DNA of 64,000 nt from Xanthomonas theicola (lineage in GTDB: Bacteria > Pseudomonadota > Gammaproteobacteria > Xanthomonadales > Xanthomonadaceae). The position numbers and the translations under genes were made by a program. Shown in pieces: positions 18,331 to 26,924 of this stretch (its first letter is position 1; each line of letters opens with the position of its first letter). The notes below the pieces were generated by a model. It was not told the origin of the DNA. It worked only from the letters and a program-made list of their open reading frames with translations, and did no database searches. The stretch spans positions 4,661,001 through 4,725,000 of the forward strand of contig NZ_CP049017.1 in the NCBI RefSeq assembly GCF_014236795.1. Direction: 5' to 3'.

Positions 18331-19038
18331 TCAGCGCTTCAGGTACGGCCGCACGATGTCGCGCCACAGCGCATAGCCGGCGGCGTTCATGTGCAGGCGG
18401 TCCTTGCCGAACAGTTCGGCCCGCGCTTGTCCGTCGGCGTCGAGCATCGGCGTGTACACGTCGATGAAGTCCACCTGCTTCAGCCCGGCGGCGGCCTTGC
18501 GGATCAGCGCGTTGGCTTCGGCCGCCTGCGTCAGCAGCGCGGCGCGCGCCGGGCTGGGCTTGATCGAGATGTAGGCGATGCGCACGCCCGGCAGGTCGCG
18601 CCGGACCCGCGCCACGAAGGCCAGGAAGTCGTCGCGCAGCCGCTGCGGGCTGCGCCCGCTGTTGAGGTCGTTGTCGCCGGCGTAGAACACGATCAGGCGC
18701 GGTCGGTACGGCACCACGATGCGCTCGGCATACCAGCTGCTGTCGCGGATCTCCGAGCCGCCGAAGCCGCGGTTGAGCGTGTCCACGCCGGGGAAGTCGC
18801 TGCCCAGCGACTGCCAGAAGCGGATCGAGGAACTGCCGACGAACAGTACGCCGCCGGGCTTGGGCGGATGCGCGGCATCGGCCTGGGCGAAGCGCTGCAT
18901 GTCCGCTTCCCAGGCCGGGCTGGAGACCTGTTCGGGGATCTTCGGCGTGGTGGGCGGGGTGCGCGCCAGGCCCGGCTGCAGGCCCAGCAGGAGCAGGAAG
19001 ATGGCGAGCAGCGCGGCGCGCAACGGCGGACTGGACAT
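18331..19038 (-). CDS. SGNH/GDSL hydrolase, exported
   Basis: Secreted or periplasmic lipase/esterase-like protein of 235 aa. The signal peptide is LLAIFLLLLGLQPGLA, cleaved before RTPP. SGNH blocks differ slightly from TesA: VLFVGSSSIRFW (nucleophile Ser), RGFGGSEI (Gly), FYAGDNDLNSG (Asn), and DRLHMNAAGYALW (Asp and His). The GSSS-x-R form places it in the platelet-activating-factor acetylhydrolase-like subgroup, which often acts on acetylated carbohydrates. It converges with the kinase gene and is transcribed alone. Natural substrate unknown. Confidence 0.87.
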   Translation of the reverse strand: MSSPPLRAALLAIFLLLLGLQPGLARTPPTTPKIPEQVSSPAWEADMQRFAQADAAHPPKPGGVLFVGSSSIRFWQSLGSDFPGVDTLNRGFGGSEIRDSSWYAERIVVPYRPRLIVFYAGDNDLNSGRSPQRLRDDFLAFVARVRRDLPGVRIAYISIKPSPARAALLTQAAEANALIRKAAAGLKQVDFIDVYTPMLDADGQARAELFGKDRLHMNAAGYALWRDIVRPYLKR

Positions 19039-19242
19039 GGGATGCCTCCTGGGTGCGACGGAGCGGCGATGGTGCCGCGGGCGATGCGCCGCAGGCAAGT
19101 CCGTCCGGCGCGCCGAGGCGGCGCAGTGCCGCGCCGGGCCTTGTGGCAAAATCGGCGTTCAGCCCGCTTCGCCATCGCCCTCATGACCGATCTCTTCCGG
19201 CCGTCGCTGTCGCGTCCCCGTTCCCCAGGCCGGGGCTGACGC

Positions 19243-19623
19243 ATGGCCGACCAATTCGGACACCTGCCGCGCGGTCCGCGCCGGATGCTGATGGCGCTGC
19301 GCTGGTCCTGGCAGGGGTTGTGCGCCGCCTGGCTGCACGAATCCTCGTTCCGGCTGGAAGTGTGCCTGTTCGCGGTGCTGGCGCCGCTGGCGCTGTGGCT
19401 GGGGCAGGGGCCGGTGCAGCAGGCGCTGATGATCGGCTCGCTGCTGCTGGTGCTGGCGGTGGAACTGCTCAACTCCGCGATCGAGGCGGTGATCGAGCGC
19501 TACGGGCCGGAGCACCACGAACTGGCCGGGCGCGCCAAGGACATGGGCTCGGCCGCGGTGCTGCTGATGCTGGCCAATGTGCTGCTGTGCTGGGGACTGA
19601 TCCTGCTGCCGCGCCTGCTGTGA
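19243..19623 (+). CDS. dgkA: Diacylglycerol kinase
   Basis: Small inner-membrane enzyme (126 aa) that phosphorylates diacylglycerol to phosphatidic acid, recycling lipid left over from glucan and LPS modification. The family core ELLNSAIEAVIERYGPEHHE followed by LAGRAKDMGSAAVLLM is nearly the same as E. coli DgkA and includes the catalytic Glu residues. Three membrane helices are visible at about residues 40-60, 62-84 and 103-125. A terC-family gene starts 39 bp downstream. Confidence 0.95.
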   Translation: MADQFGHLPRGPRRMLMALRWSWQGLCAAWLHESSFRLEVCLFAVLAPLALWLGQGPVQQALMIGSLLLVLAVELLNSAIEAVIERYGPEHHELAGRAKDMGSAAVLLMLANVLLCWGLILLPRLL

Positions 19624-19662
19624 CGCCAGCCTGTCTTTTTTACCGTTAAAGGATTCGACTCC

Positions 19663-20412
19663 ATGGTTTTAGAGCTCCTTGCCGACCCCAACACCTGGCT
19701 GACGCTGCTGACGCTGAGCGCGTTGGAAATCGTGCTGGGCATCGACAACCTGGTGTTCATCTCCATCGCGGTGGGCAAGCTGCCGGAGGCGCAACGCCCG
19801 GCGGCGCGCAAGTTCGGCATCGCGGTGGCGTGCCTGACCCGTATCGCGTTGCTGGTGTCGCTGGCGTTCCTGGCGCGGATGCAGGGCGAACTGTTCAGCG
19901 TCGCCGGCATGGGCATCTCGGTGCGCGATCTGGTGCTGATGGTCGGCGGCGCGTTCCTGCTGGTGAAGGGCACGCTGGAGATCCGCGAGCTGATCACCGG
20001 CGGCGAAGACGCCGACCCGACCACCCGCAAGGCCTCGGGCGTGTTCTGGAGGGTGATCGCGCAGATCGCGGTGATCGACATCGTGTTCTCGCTGGACTCG
20101 GTGATCACCGCGGTCGGCATGGCCCAGCACATCCCGGTGATGGTGGCGGCGGTGCTGCTGGCGGTGGCGGTGATGTTGCTGGCGGCCAACCCGCTGGGCC
20201 GCTTCATCGACGCCAACCCGACGGTGAAGATGCTGGCGCTGGTGTTCATCCTGATGATCGGCGTGGTGCTGGTCCTGGACGGCCTCGACGTGCACGTGCC
20301 CAAGCCGTACATCTACGCGGCGATGGGCTTCTCGGTGCTGGTGGAGTGGCTGAACCTGCTGATGCGCCGCCGCGCCGCCGCGCACGACGTGCCCGGCGCC
20401 GGCCAGTGGTGA
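19663..20412 (+). CDS. TerC/YgdQ-family integral membrane protein
   Basis: Polytopic inner-membrane protein of 249 aa. The family signatures are LEIVLGIDNLVFISIAVGKL near the N-terminus and its repeat IDIVFSLDSVITAVGMAQHI in the middle, each with acidic residues in the membrane that are thought to coordinate metal ions. Related proteins (Alx, MeeY/YkoY) export manganese. I looked for a yybP-ykoY riboswitch upstream, but the 39-bp gap to dgkA is too short to hold one. Function is therefore probably metal ion efflux, with the ion not shown. Confidence 0.88.
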   Translation: MVLELLADPNTWLTLLTLSALEIVLGIDNLVFISIAVGKLPEAQRPAARKFGIAVACLTRIALLVSLAFLARMQGELFSVAGMGISVRDLVLMVGGAFLLVKGTLEIRELITGGEDADPTTRKASGVFWRVIAQIAVIDIVFSLDSVITAVGMAQHIPVMVAAVLLAVAVMLLAANPLGRFIDANPTVKMLALVFILMIGVVLVLDGLDVHVPKPYIYAAMGFSVLVEWLNLLMRRRAAAHDVPGAGQW

Positions 20413-20514
20413 TCGGCCCGGCGGCGTAGTGCGCGGTAAGCGCTGGCGCGGCCTGGCGGCTGCGTTTTCACGGCAGGCGTGGCAAGCTGCGCCCCTTTGC
20501 TGCCGGAGACCGCC

Positions 20515-21150
20515 ATGCGCCTGTTGTCCCGCTCGTTGTTCCTCGCCGCCGTCGCGGCGCTGCTGTCCGGGTGCGGCTACAACGCGATCCAGCAGAAGGA
20601 TGAGGCGGTCAAGGCCGGCTGGTCGGAGGTGCTGAACCAGTACAAGCGCCGCGCCGACCTGATCCCCAACTTGGTCAATACGGTCAAGGGCTACGCCGAC
20701 CAGGAACGCCAGGTGCTGACCGACGTGACCAATGCGCGCGCGCGGGTCGGCCAGGTTCAGGTCAACGCCGACGATGCAGCCTCGCTGCAGCGGTTCCAGC
20801 AGGCGCAGGGCGAATTGTCCGGCGCGCTGTCGCGGCTGCTGGTGGTCACCGAGAACTATCCCAACCTCAAGTCCGACCAGTCGTTCCGCGATCTGCAGGC
20901 GCAGTTGGAGGGTACCGAGAACCGCATCACCGTGGCCCGCGGCCGCTACATCCAGACGGTGCAGGACTACAACACCTACATCCGCTCGTTCCCGCAGGTC
21001 ATCATCTCGAAGATCTTCGGCTACAAGGAAAAGCCGAACTTCAGCGTGGCCAACGAGGCGCAGATCAGCGAGGCGCCGGCGGTGAACTTCGGCCCCCGGC
21101 CGGCGCCGCCGCAACTGCGGCCATCGCCGCAGCCGGCGCCGGCGCAGTAG
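20515..21150 (+). CDS. LemA-family lipoprotein
   Basis: Protein of 211 aa with a lipobox LLSG-C, so lipid-anchored after the signal peptide. The LemA core follows: KDEAVKAGWSEVLNQYKRRA, DLIPNLVNTVKGYADQERQV, LLVVTENYPNLKSDQSFRDL and ENRITVARGRYIQTVQDYN, forming long antiparallel helices. The tail after about residue 185 is proline-rich. It heads a three-gene set with two TPM-domain genes, an association conserved in many bacteria. The role is uncertain; an involvement in envelope maintenance has been suggested for the pair. Confidence 0.92.
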   Translation: MRLLSRSLFLAAVAALLSGCGYNAIQQKDEAVKAGWSEVLNQYKRRADLIPNLVNTVKGYADQERQVLTDVTNARARVGQVQVNADDAASLQRFQQAQGELSGALSRLLVVTENYPNLKSDQSFRDLQAQLEGTENRITVARGRYIQTVQDYNTYIRSFPQVIISKIFGYKEKPNFSVANEAQISEAPAVNFGPRPAPPQLRPSPQPAPAQ

Positions 21151-21254
21151 GCGCAGCACGCCGCGGCGGCCGGCACCGCAGCGCGGCGCTGGCCGCCGCG
21201 GCGGTTTCTTCCCTTCGATGCCGCCGCGCGCCTATGCCGGGGCAGGAGTCTGCA

Positions 21255-22196
21255 ATGAGCGATGCGACGATCCACCTCCGCCAGGCGCGCCGTGGCCGGC
21301 GCGCCTGGATCGGGACGCTGCTGCTGGCGCTGCTGCCGTTGCTGGCCTGGGCGCAGGCGGCCGGCGAGGCGGCGATCCCGCCGCTGGACACGCCGGTGGT
21401 CGACACCACCGGGACCCTGCAGCCGGCCCAGCGCCAGCAGTTGGAGCAGCAGGCGTTGCAGTTGCAGCAACGCAAGGGCAGCCAGTTGCAGGTGCTGGTG
21501 GTCGCCAGCACCGCGCCGGACACGATCGAGCAGTACACCCAGCGGGTGTTCGACCAATGGCAGATCGGCCGCAAGGGCGTGGACGACGGCGTGCTGCTGG
21601 TGGTGGCCAAGGAGGACCGGCGCGTGCGCATCCAGCCCGGCTACGGCCTGGAAGGCGCGATTCCCGATGCCACCGCCAATCGCATCATCCAGGAGTATCT
21701 GGCGCCGCGGTTCCGTGCCGGCGACTACGGCGGCGGCATCGCCGAGGCCACCGCGATGCTGGTCAAGTTGATCGACGGCGAGCATTTGCCGGCCCCGGTG
21801 AGCACGCATGCGCCCGCGTCGGGTTCGGACAGCAGGCTGCCGCTCGGTTTCTTCGGTGGCCTGTTCGCCGCCTTCGTCGCGCAGCTGCTGTTCGCACGCG
21901 CGCCACGGCCGCTGCGCGGCGTGCTGGCCACGGTCGCCGGCGGCGGCGTCGGCCTGTTGTTGAGCCTGTCGCTGTTCGTCGGCGTGCTGACCGGCGCGAT
22001 CGGGCTGGTGCTGGGCCTGCTGTCGGGCATGTCCCCGGGCCGCTCGGTCGGCGGCGGTGGCTGGGGACGCGGTGGCTTCGGTGGCGGCTTCGGCGGCTGG
22101 GGTGGGAGCGGTTGGGGCGGCGGTGGCAGTTCGGGCGGCGGCTGGGGCGGTGGCGGCGGCAGTTCGGGAGGCGGCGGCGCCTCGGGGAGCTGGTGA
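21255..22196 (+). CDS. TPM-domain (YgcG-like) membrane protein
   Basis: Protein of 313 aa, start at 21255 after GGCAGGAG. It has a signal/anchor segment (WIGTLLLALLPLLAWAQA), a TPM domain at about 35-170 (VVDTTGTLQPAQRQQLEQQA, GVDDGVLLVVAKEDRRVRIQ, GYGLEGAIPDATANRII), two hydrophobic segments at about 195-255, and a C-terminal tail made almost entirely of Gly, Ser and Trp. That glycine-rich end is typical of YgcG proteins. Some TPM proteins are phosphatases, which is why the domain is also named TPM_phosphatase; activity here is unproven. Coupled to the next gene by TGATG overlap. Confidence 0.88.
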   Translation: MSDATIHLRQARRGRRAWIGTLLLALLPLLAWAQAAGEAAIPPLDTPVVDTTGTLQPAQRQQLEQQALQLQQRKGSQLQVLVVASTAPDTIEQYTQRVFDQWQIGRKGVDDGVLLVVAKEDRRVRIQPGYGLEGAIPDATANRIIQEYLAPRFRAGDYGGGIAEATAMLVKLIDGEHLPAPVSTHAPASGSDSRLPLGFFGGLFAAFVAQLLFARAPRPLRGVLATVAGGGVGLLLSLSLFVGVLTGAIGLVLGLLSGMSPGRSVGGGGWGRGGFGGGFGGWGGSGWGGGGSSGGGWGGGGGSSGGGGASGSW

Positions 22197-22687
22197 TGCG
22201 GCTGCTGCGCCATCTGTTCGCGCCGCCGGCGCACACCCTGTTCCCGGACGCCAGCCTGGAGCGCATCGGCGCGGCGATCGCCGCCGGCGAGCGCCTGCAC
22301 CGCGGGCAGGTGATGTTCGCGGTCGAATCGGCGCTGGCGCCGGCGGCGGCGCTGCGCGGCATGGCGCCGCGCACCCGCGCCGAGCAAGCCTTCGCGCAGT
22401 TGCGCACCTGGGACACCCAGGCCAACAACGGCGTGTTGATCTACCTGCTGCTGGCCGAGCATCGCATCGAGATCGTGGCCGACCGCGGCCTGCATGGATG
22501 CGTCGACGCGGCGCAATGGCGCCAGGTCTGCGCGGTGATCGAACGCGACATGCGCGCAGGCCAGCCCGAGCAGGCAGTGATCGCCGGGGTCGCGGCGGTG
22601 TCGGCGCTGCTGGCCGCGCATTTTCCGGCGCAACCGGGTCAGGCCGAGCGCGACGAACTGCCGAATCGACCGCAACGGCTGGATTGA
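22196..22687 (+). CDS. Second TPM-domain protein
   Basis: Protein of 163 aa whose ATG shares its A with the preceding TGA stop, so translation is coupled. It lacks a signal peptide and glycine tail and consists of one TPM-like domain: AAGERLHRGQVMFAVESALA, AQLRTWDTQANNGVLIYLLL, AEHRIEIVADRGLHGCVDAA. It ends the lemA cluster. Probably cytoplasmic or peripheral at the membrane. The split into a secreted and a non-secreted TPM protein is common in this family. Confidence 0.85.
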   Translation: MRLLRHLFAPPAHTLFPDASLERIGAAIAAGERLHRGQVMFAVESALAPAAALRGMAPRTRAEQAFAQLRTWDTQANNGVLIYLLLAEHRIEIVADRGLHGCVDAAQWRQVCAVIERDMRAGQPEQAVIAGVAAVSALLAAHFPAQPGQAERDELPNRPQRLD

Positions 22688-22728
22688 GTGCCGGCGCGGC
22701 ATGGCGCCGCGCCGGCGGCGGCCGGGCA

Positions 22729-22888
22729 TGCCGGCAGATGAAGCGCAGCGCCATCGGCGCCGGCCGCCATCGAGGCAGTGGCCGGCGCCGATGGCAGACG
22801 CTTGCGCCTGCCGGCAGATGAAGCCTAGCGTCGCCCGTGTGGATCGCGACCGCGGCAGTGGCCGGTGCCGATGGCAGAATAGACGCCC
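22729..22888. repeat. Two-copy 80-bp imperfect tandem repeat upstream of lgt
   Basis: TGCCGGCAGATGAAGC occurs at 22729 and again at 22809, and GGCAGTGGCCGG(C/T)GCCGATGG at 22774 and 22854, giving an exact 80-bp period. The middles differ. It occupies most of the gap between the TPM gene and lgt and so includes the lgt promoter region. Confidence 0.7.
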
Positions 22889-22912
22889 TTCACCCCCGGC
22901 CGACGTTCCCGC

Positions 22913-23794
22913 ATGACCTATCTCCACCAGATCGACCCCATCGCCTTCTCGCTCGGCCCGGTGAAGGTGCATTGGTATGGACTGATGTACCTGGCCGCCT
23001 TTGCGTCGGCGTGGTGGCTGGGACGCCGACGCATCCGTGCTGGCCGCCTGCCCGGCGTGGACATGGAGGGGTTCTCCGACCTGCTGTTCTACGCGATGCT
23101 CGGCGTGGTGCTGGGCGGGCGCATCGGCTACATGCTGTTCTACGCGCTGGGCGATTTCCTCGCCAACCCGCTGCTGATCTTCAAGGTGTGGGACGGCGGC
23201 ATGAGCTTCCACGGCGGCCTGATCGGCGTGCTGGCGGCCGCGGCCTGGTGGTCGCGCAAGTCGCGCCTGCATTTCTTCGACACGATGGATTTCGTCGCGC
23301 CGCTGGTGCCGCTGGGGCTGGGCTTGGGCCGCGTCGGCAACTTCGTCGGCGGCGAGCTGTGGGGCAAGTTCACCGAGGCCGGTTGGGGCGTGATCTTCCC
23401 GCGGACGCCGGAGCTGCAGGATTGGCCGCTGGCGCGGATCCAGGCGCAGTACGCGAGCGGCGCGCTCGACAGGTTCGCGCGGCATCCGTCGCAGCTGTAC
23501 GAGGCGGCGCTGGAAGGTCTGGTGCTGTTTGCGGTGCTGTGGGCGTTCTCGCTGCGGCCGCGCGCGCGCTATGCGGTGTCCGGCCTGTTCGCGCTGCTGT
23601 ACGGCGTGTTCCGCTTCGCGGTGGAGTTCGTGCGCGTGCCGGATGCGCCGATCGGCTACCTGGCGTTCCAGTGGCTGACCATGGGCCAGATCCTGAGCAC
23701 GCCGCTGATCCTGCTGGGCCTGTTCCTGTTGTGGCGCTCGCGCCGCGCGCCGGTGCTGCAGCCGGCGCCCACGGCGGCGGAGGGCAAGGCATGA
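22913..23794 (+). CDS. lgt: Prolipoprotein diacylglyceryl transferase
   Basis: Inner-membrane enzyme of 293 aa that transfers diacylglycerol from phosphatidylglycerol to the lipobox Cys of prolipoproteins. Seven membrane helices are predictable. Key motifs are [13 protein letters not shown], the HGG block [13 protein letters not shown], the signature [15 protein letters not shown], and [13 protein letters not shown] with the essential arginine and tyrosine. It overlaps thyA by ATGA, the arrangement seen in many gammaproteobacteria. Start at 22913 gives the usual N-terminus. Confidence 0.95.
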   Translation: MTYLHQIDPIAFSLGPVKVHWYGLMYLAAFASAWWLGRRRIRAGRLPGVDMEGFSDLLFYAMLGVVLGGRIGYMLFYALGDFLANPLLIFKVWDGGMSFHGGLIGVLAAAAWWSRKSRLHFFDTMDFVAPLVPLGLGLGRVGNFVGGELWGKFTEAGWGVIFPRTPELQDWPLARIQAQYASGALDRFARHPSQLYEAALEGLVLFAVLWAFSLRPRARYAVSGLFALLYGVFRFAVEFVRVPDAPIGYLAFQWLTMGQILSTPLILLGLFLLWRSRRAPVLQPAPTAAEGKA

Positions 23795-24585
23795 AGGCCT
23801 ACCTGGACCTGCTGCGCCACGTGCTCGACCACGGCGCGGAGAAATCCGACCGCACCGGCACCGGCACGCGCAGCGTGTTCGGTTGGCAGCTGCGCTTCGA
23901 CCTCGACGCCGGCTTCCCGCTGGTGACCACCAAGAAGCTGCACCTGCGCTCGATCGTGCATGAACTGCTGTGGTTCCTGAAGGGCGAGACCAATATCGCC
24001 TACCTGAAGGACAACAAGGTCGGCATCTGGGACGAATGGGCCGACGCGCAGGGCGAACTCGGCCCGGTGTACGGCAAGCAGTGGAGGCGCTGGACCGGTG
24101 CGGACGGCCGCGAGATCGACCAGATGCAATGGCTGGTGGACGAGATCAAGCGCAATCCCGATTCGCGGCGGCTGGTGGTCAGTGCCTGGAACGTGGCCGA
24201 ATTGCCGCAGATGGCGCTGATGCCGTGCCACAGCCTGTTCCAGTTCTACGTGGCCGACGGCAGGCTCAGCTGCCAGCTGTACCAGCGCAGCGGCGACATC
24301 TTCCTCGGCGTGCCGTTCAACATCGCCAGCTATGCGCTGCTGACCCACATGGTGGCGCAGGCCACCGGCCTGGGCGTGGGCGATTTCGTGCACACGCTGG
24401 GCGACGCGCACCTGTATTCCAACCACGTCGCGCAGGCGCGCGAGCAGCTGGCGCGCACGCCGCGGCCGCTGCCGACGCTGCGCCTGAATCCCGCGGTCAC
24501 CGACCTGTTCGGATTCACCTACGACGACATCGCGATCGAGGGTTACGACCCGCATCCGACGATCAAGGCGCCGGTGGCGGTATGA
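23791..24585 (+). CDS. thyA: Thymidylate synthase
   Basis: Cytoplasmic enzyme of 264 aa converting dUMP and methylenetetrahydrofolate to dTMP and dihydrofolate. Signatures: [20 protein letters not shown] (phosphate-binding Arg), [10 protein letters not shown], catalytic Cys in [41 protein letters not shown]. coli-type length (264). It overlaps lgt and is followed by folA, which recycles the dihydrofolate it makes; the two genes are separated by a repeat hairpin. Confidence 0.97.
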   Translation: MKAYLDLLRHVLDHGAEKSDRTGTGTRSVFGWQLRFDLDAGFPLVTTKKLHLRSIVHELLWFLKGETNIAYLKDNKVGIWDEWADAQGELGPVYGKQWRRWTGADGREIDQMQWLVDEIKRNPDSRRLVVSAWNVAELPQMALMPCHSLFQFYVADGRLSCQLYQRSGDIFLGVPFNIASYALLTHMVAQATGLGVGDFVHTLGDAHLYSNHVAQAREQLARTPRPLPTLRLNPAVTDLFGFTYDDIAIEGYDPHPTIKAPVAV

Positions 24586-24590
24586 GTCGC

Positions 24591-24686
24591 CGGGACTGGG
24601 GACTGGGGACTGGGGACCCGGAAAAAGCCGCGGTCTCGGTAGAGACGGATGTGTGCGAGTCCCCGGTCCCCGGTCCCGGGGCCCGA
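24591..24686 (+). repeat. GGGGACT-repeat hairpin between thyA and folA
   Basis: The left arm (24591-24621) is a tandem of GGGGACT units; the right arm (24657-24686) reads GTCCCCGGTCCCC-like. In RNA the arms pair over about 20 bases with several G-U pairs. The right arm ends at the GTG start of folA. The repeat type recurs between genes in xanthomonad genomes (from memory). No stop codon interrupts the folA frame through it. Confidence 0.75.
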
Positions 24687-25187
24687 GTGAGCCTGATCGC
24701 CGCGCTCGACCGCGGCAACGCCATCGGCCGCGACAACGACCTGCCGTGGCGCTTGCCGGACGACCTGAAGCGCTTCAAGGCGCTGACCCTGGGCAAGCCG
24801 GTGCTGATGGGGCGCAAGACCGCGCAGTCGCTGGGGCGCGCGCTGCCGGGGCGCCTGAACCTGGTGATGACGCGCTCGGGGCAGGTGCCGTTCGCGGGCA
24901 TGCAGGCGGTGGCTTCGCTGCAGGCGGCGATCGCGGTGGCGCAGGCGAGCGGGGCGGAAGAACTGTCGGTGATCGGCGGTGGCGACATCTTCGCCCTGGC
25001 CTTGCCGCGCGCCGACATGCTGTACCTGACCCACGTGGACACGCTGGTCGAGCGCGCCGATGCGCATTTCCCGGCGTTCGATCCGGCGCAGTGGGAGGTC
25101 GTGGCGCGGCAGCCGCACGCGGCCGATGCCAGGCACGCGCTGGCGTTCGAGTTCGTGGATTACCGGTGCCGGCGCGGCGCGCCGTAG
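24687..25187 (+). CDS. folA: Dihydrofolate reductase
   Basis: Enzyme of 166 aa reducing dihydrofolate to tetrahydrofolate with NADPH. The family N-terminus SLIAALDRGNAIGRDNDLPW is directly after the GTG at 24687, with RLPDDLKRFKALTLGKPVLM, GRKTAQSLGRALPGRLNLVM and VIGGGDIFALALPRADMLYL following. The start is not certain: the same frame is open back to the ATG at 24582, which overlaps the thyA stop, and that longer form would add 35 residues encoded by the GGGGACT repeat. The GTG has no clear ribosome site because a hairpin arm occupies that position. Confidence 0.93.
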   Translation: MSLIAALDRGNAIGRDNDLPWRLPDDLKRFKALTLGKPVLMGRKTAQSLGRALPGRLNLVMTRSGQVPFAGMQAVASLQAAIAVAQASGAEELSVIGGGDIFALALPRADMLYLTHVDTLVERADAHFPAFDPAQWEVVARQPHAADARHALAFEFVDYRCRRGAP

Positions 25188-25315
25188 CGCAGTCGTGTTG
25201 GTGCTTGGAGGGCCGTGAGGCTGTTGCGGGGCTTCTGCCACAGCTGGCATCGCAGTAGCGGCAGGAAGTTTCCGGGGCAGGTTCTTGCCGTCGGCGCAGT
25301 CTTGAGCCGAGTTTT

Positions 25316-25382
25316 GTAGGAGCGGCTTCAGCCGCGACGGGCTTTACCGGTAGTGCCCGTCGCGGCTGAAGCCGCTCCTGCA
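25316..25382. repeat. REP-like palindrome, GTAGGAGCGGCTTCAGCCGCGAC type
   Basis: Two 27-base arms (25316-25342 and 25355-25381) are exact reverse complements around a 12-base spacer. The arm sequence is the repeated extragenic palindrome common in Xanthomonadaceae and pseudomonads. It lies between the convergent folA and apaH genes and could end transcription or limit mRNA decay from both sides. Confidence 0.85.
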
Positions 25383-25444
25383 GAGGTCGGATCTGGACCG
25401 AAATGTGCGGTGGTCATGCGCAGCCCGCTTGCCGCGAGCAGCTG

Positions 25445-26371
25445 TTAGTCCTGAGCGGGCGATGGCGGTGTGGCTGCCGCAGCACCCGCGCCGCGTCCGG
25501 GGCCGGGCCGACGCCGCGGCGGCCGCGCGCGGGGCACCGGCGGCGGGCCTTCGACCGGGCGTCCCGGTACCTGCACGATCTGCAGGTCTTCGCCGTCCAG
25601 CCGCAGCGCGGTGAGCTTGCCGCCCCACACCGCGCCGGTGTCGATCGCGTGCACGCTCTGGGTGATGGTCAGGCCCAGCGTCGACCAGTGGCCGCAGACG
25701 ATCTTCAGGTCGCGCTCGGCGCGGCCAGGCACTTCGAACCAGGGGTACAGGCCCTGCGCCTGGGTGCCCGGGGTGCCTTTCTCCTCGAACGCGATACGTC
25801 CGCGCGGAGTGCAGTAGCGGGCCCGGGTGAACAGGTTGATGATCGCGCGCGCGCGGTCATAGCCGGTTAGCCCCGGCGACCAGGCCGGGCGGTCGCCGTA
25901 CATGTTGCGGAACAGCTTGCGGTAGCCGCTGCCGTGCAGCTGCTGCTCGACCTCGCGCGCATGCTTCTCGGCCAGGGTGGTGGTCCACTTCGGCGCCAGG
26001 CCGGCGTGGATCATCATCCAGCCCAGTTCGCGGTCGGCATGCAGCAGCTTCTGCATGCGCAGCCAGGTCAGCAGCTCGTCGCGGTCCTCGGCCAGCACGA
26101 TGCGCTGCAGGTCCGGATTGACCTTGCGCTGCTCGTCCGGGCTGCGTTCGCCGATCGCCAGCAGCGACAGGTCGTGGTTGCCCAGCACCACGACGCTGTG
26201 CGCGCGCAGCGAGTGCACCAGGCGCAAGGTTTCCAGCGACTGCCCGCCGCGGTTGACCAGGTCGCCGCAGAACCACAGTCGGTCCACCGCCGGGTCGAAG
26301 CGGATCTTCTCCAGCAGCCGCTGGGTGATGTCGTAGCAACCCTGCAGGTCGCCGATGGCCCACACGCTCAT
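25445..26371 (-). CDS. apaH: Symmetrical bis(5'-nucleosyl)-tetraphosphatase
   Basis: Hydrolyses diadenosine tetraphosphate to two ADP, keeping alarmone levels low; it can also remove NpnN caps from RNA. Length 308 aa. Metallophosphatase motifs are in order: IGDLQGCYD, WFCGDLVNRGGQSLETLR, VVLGNHDLSLLA, then MIHAGLAP and CGHWSTLG with metal-binding His residues. The C-terminal 40 residues are Pro/Arg/Ala-rich and look like an extension. It follows apaG by 10 bp, ending the lptD-surA-pdxA-rsmA-apaG-apaH block. Confidence 0.95.
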   Translation of the reverse strand: MSVWAIGDLQGCYDITQRLLEKIRFDPAVDRLWFCGDLVNRGGQSLETLRLVHSLRAHSVVVLGNHDLSLLAIGERSPDEQRKVNPDLQRIVLAEDRDELLTWLRMQKLLHADRELGWMMIHAGLAPKWTTTLAEKHAREVEQQLHGSGYRKLFRNMYGDRPAWSPGLTGYDRARAIINLFTRARYCTPRGRIAFEEKGTPGTQAQGLYPWFEVPGRAERDLKIVCGHWSTLGLTITQSVHAIDTGAVWGGKLTALRLDGEDLQIVQVPGRPVEGPPPVPRARPPRRRPGPGRGAGAAAATPPSPAQD

Positions 26372-26381
26372 GCCGACGCCA

Positions 26382-26765
26382 TCAGTGCAGGGTCCGCGGC
26401 ACGGTCAGCACGAATGTCGCGACCTGGGCGACGAAATGGGTGCCGTCGTCGGCTTGCATGTCGTAGTGGCCGCGCATCGTGCCGTGCTCGGTCTCCAGCA
26501 TCAGCCCGGAGGTGTAGCGGAAGTCCTCGCCGGGCCGCAGCCGCGGCTGTTCGCCGACCACGCCGTCGCCGTCCACGCGTTCCACGCGGCCGTTGCCGTC
26601 GGTGATTTCCCAGTGCCGGGCGATCAGCCGCGCAGCGACGCGGCCGCGGTTGTGGATGCGGATGGTGTAGGCGAACGCGTAGCGTCCGTCCTCCGGCACC
26701 GATTGGTTGTCGAGGAATCGGGGCGAGACTTCGACCTCGATCCGGTAGGGGGCGTCATCGTTCAT
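26382..26765 (-). CDS. apaG: ApaG protein
   Basis: Protein of 127 aa with the ApaG immunoglobulin-like fold: [78 protein letters not shown] and [19 protein letters not shown]. The family is linked to Co2+ resistance and Mg2+ efflux in Salmonella (CorD), but its biochemical role is unclear. The start at 26765 matches the family N-terminus. It sits between rsmA and apaH as in E. coli. Confidence 0.94.
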   Translation of the reverse strand: MNDDAPYRIEVEVSPRFLDNQSVPEDGRYAFAYTIRIHNRGRVAARLIARHWEITDGNGRVERVDGDGVVGEQPRLRPGEDFRYTSGLMLETEHGTMRGHYDMQADDGTHFVAQVATFVLTVPRTLH

Positions 26766-26924
26766 GCCCACAGTGTAAGCAAAGCTGGCGCAGGAAGGGA
26801 CCTGCGGCCGTCCACGCGCGCGGCGCAGTCCGGCAGCGCGTTCGATCGTGCGGCGACCCTGCGCAGGATCGACTGTCTCGTGGCGGCGGTCGGGGCGCAC
26901 ACGGACGCCGGTGCGATGCGCGCT

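Noticed and set aside
19183..19239. An 18-codon frame (MTDLFRPSLSRPRSPGRG) just before dgkA.
   Set aside because: Too short, no ribosome site, and no known leader peptide for dgkA.
19623..19662. A yybP-ykoY manganese riboswitch upstream of the TerC-family gene.
   Set aside because: Only 39 bp separate it from dgkA, too short for the motif.
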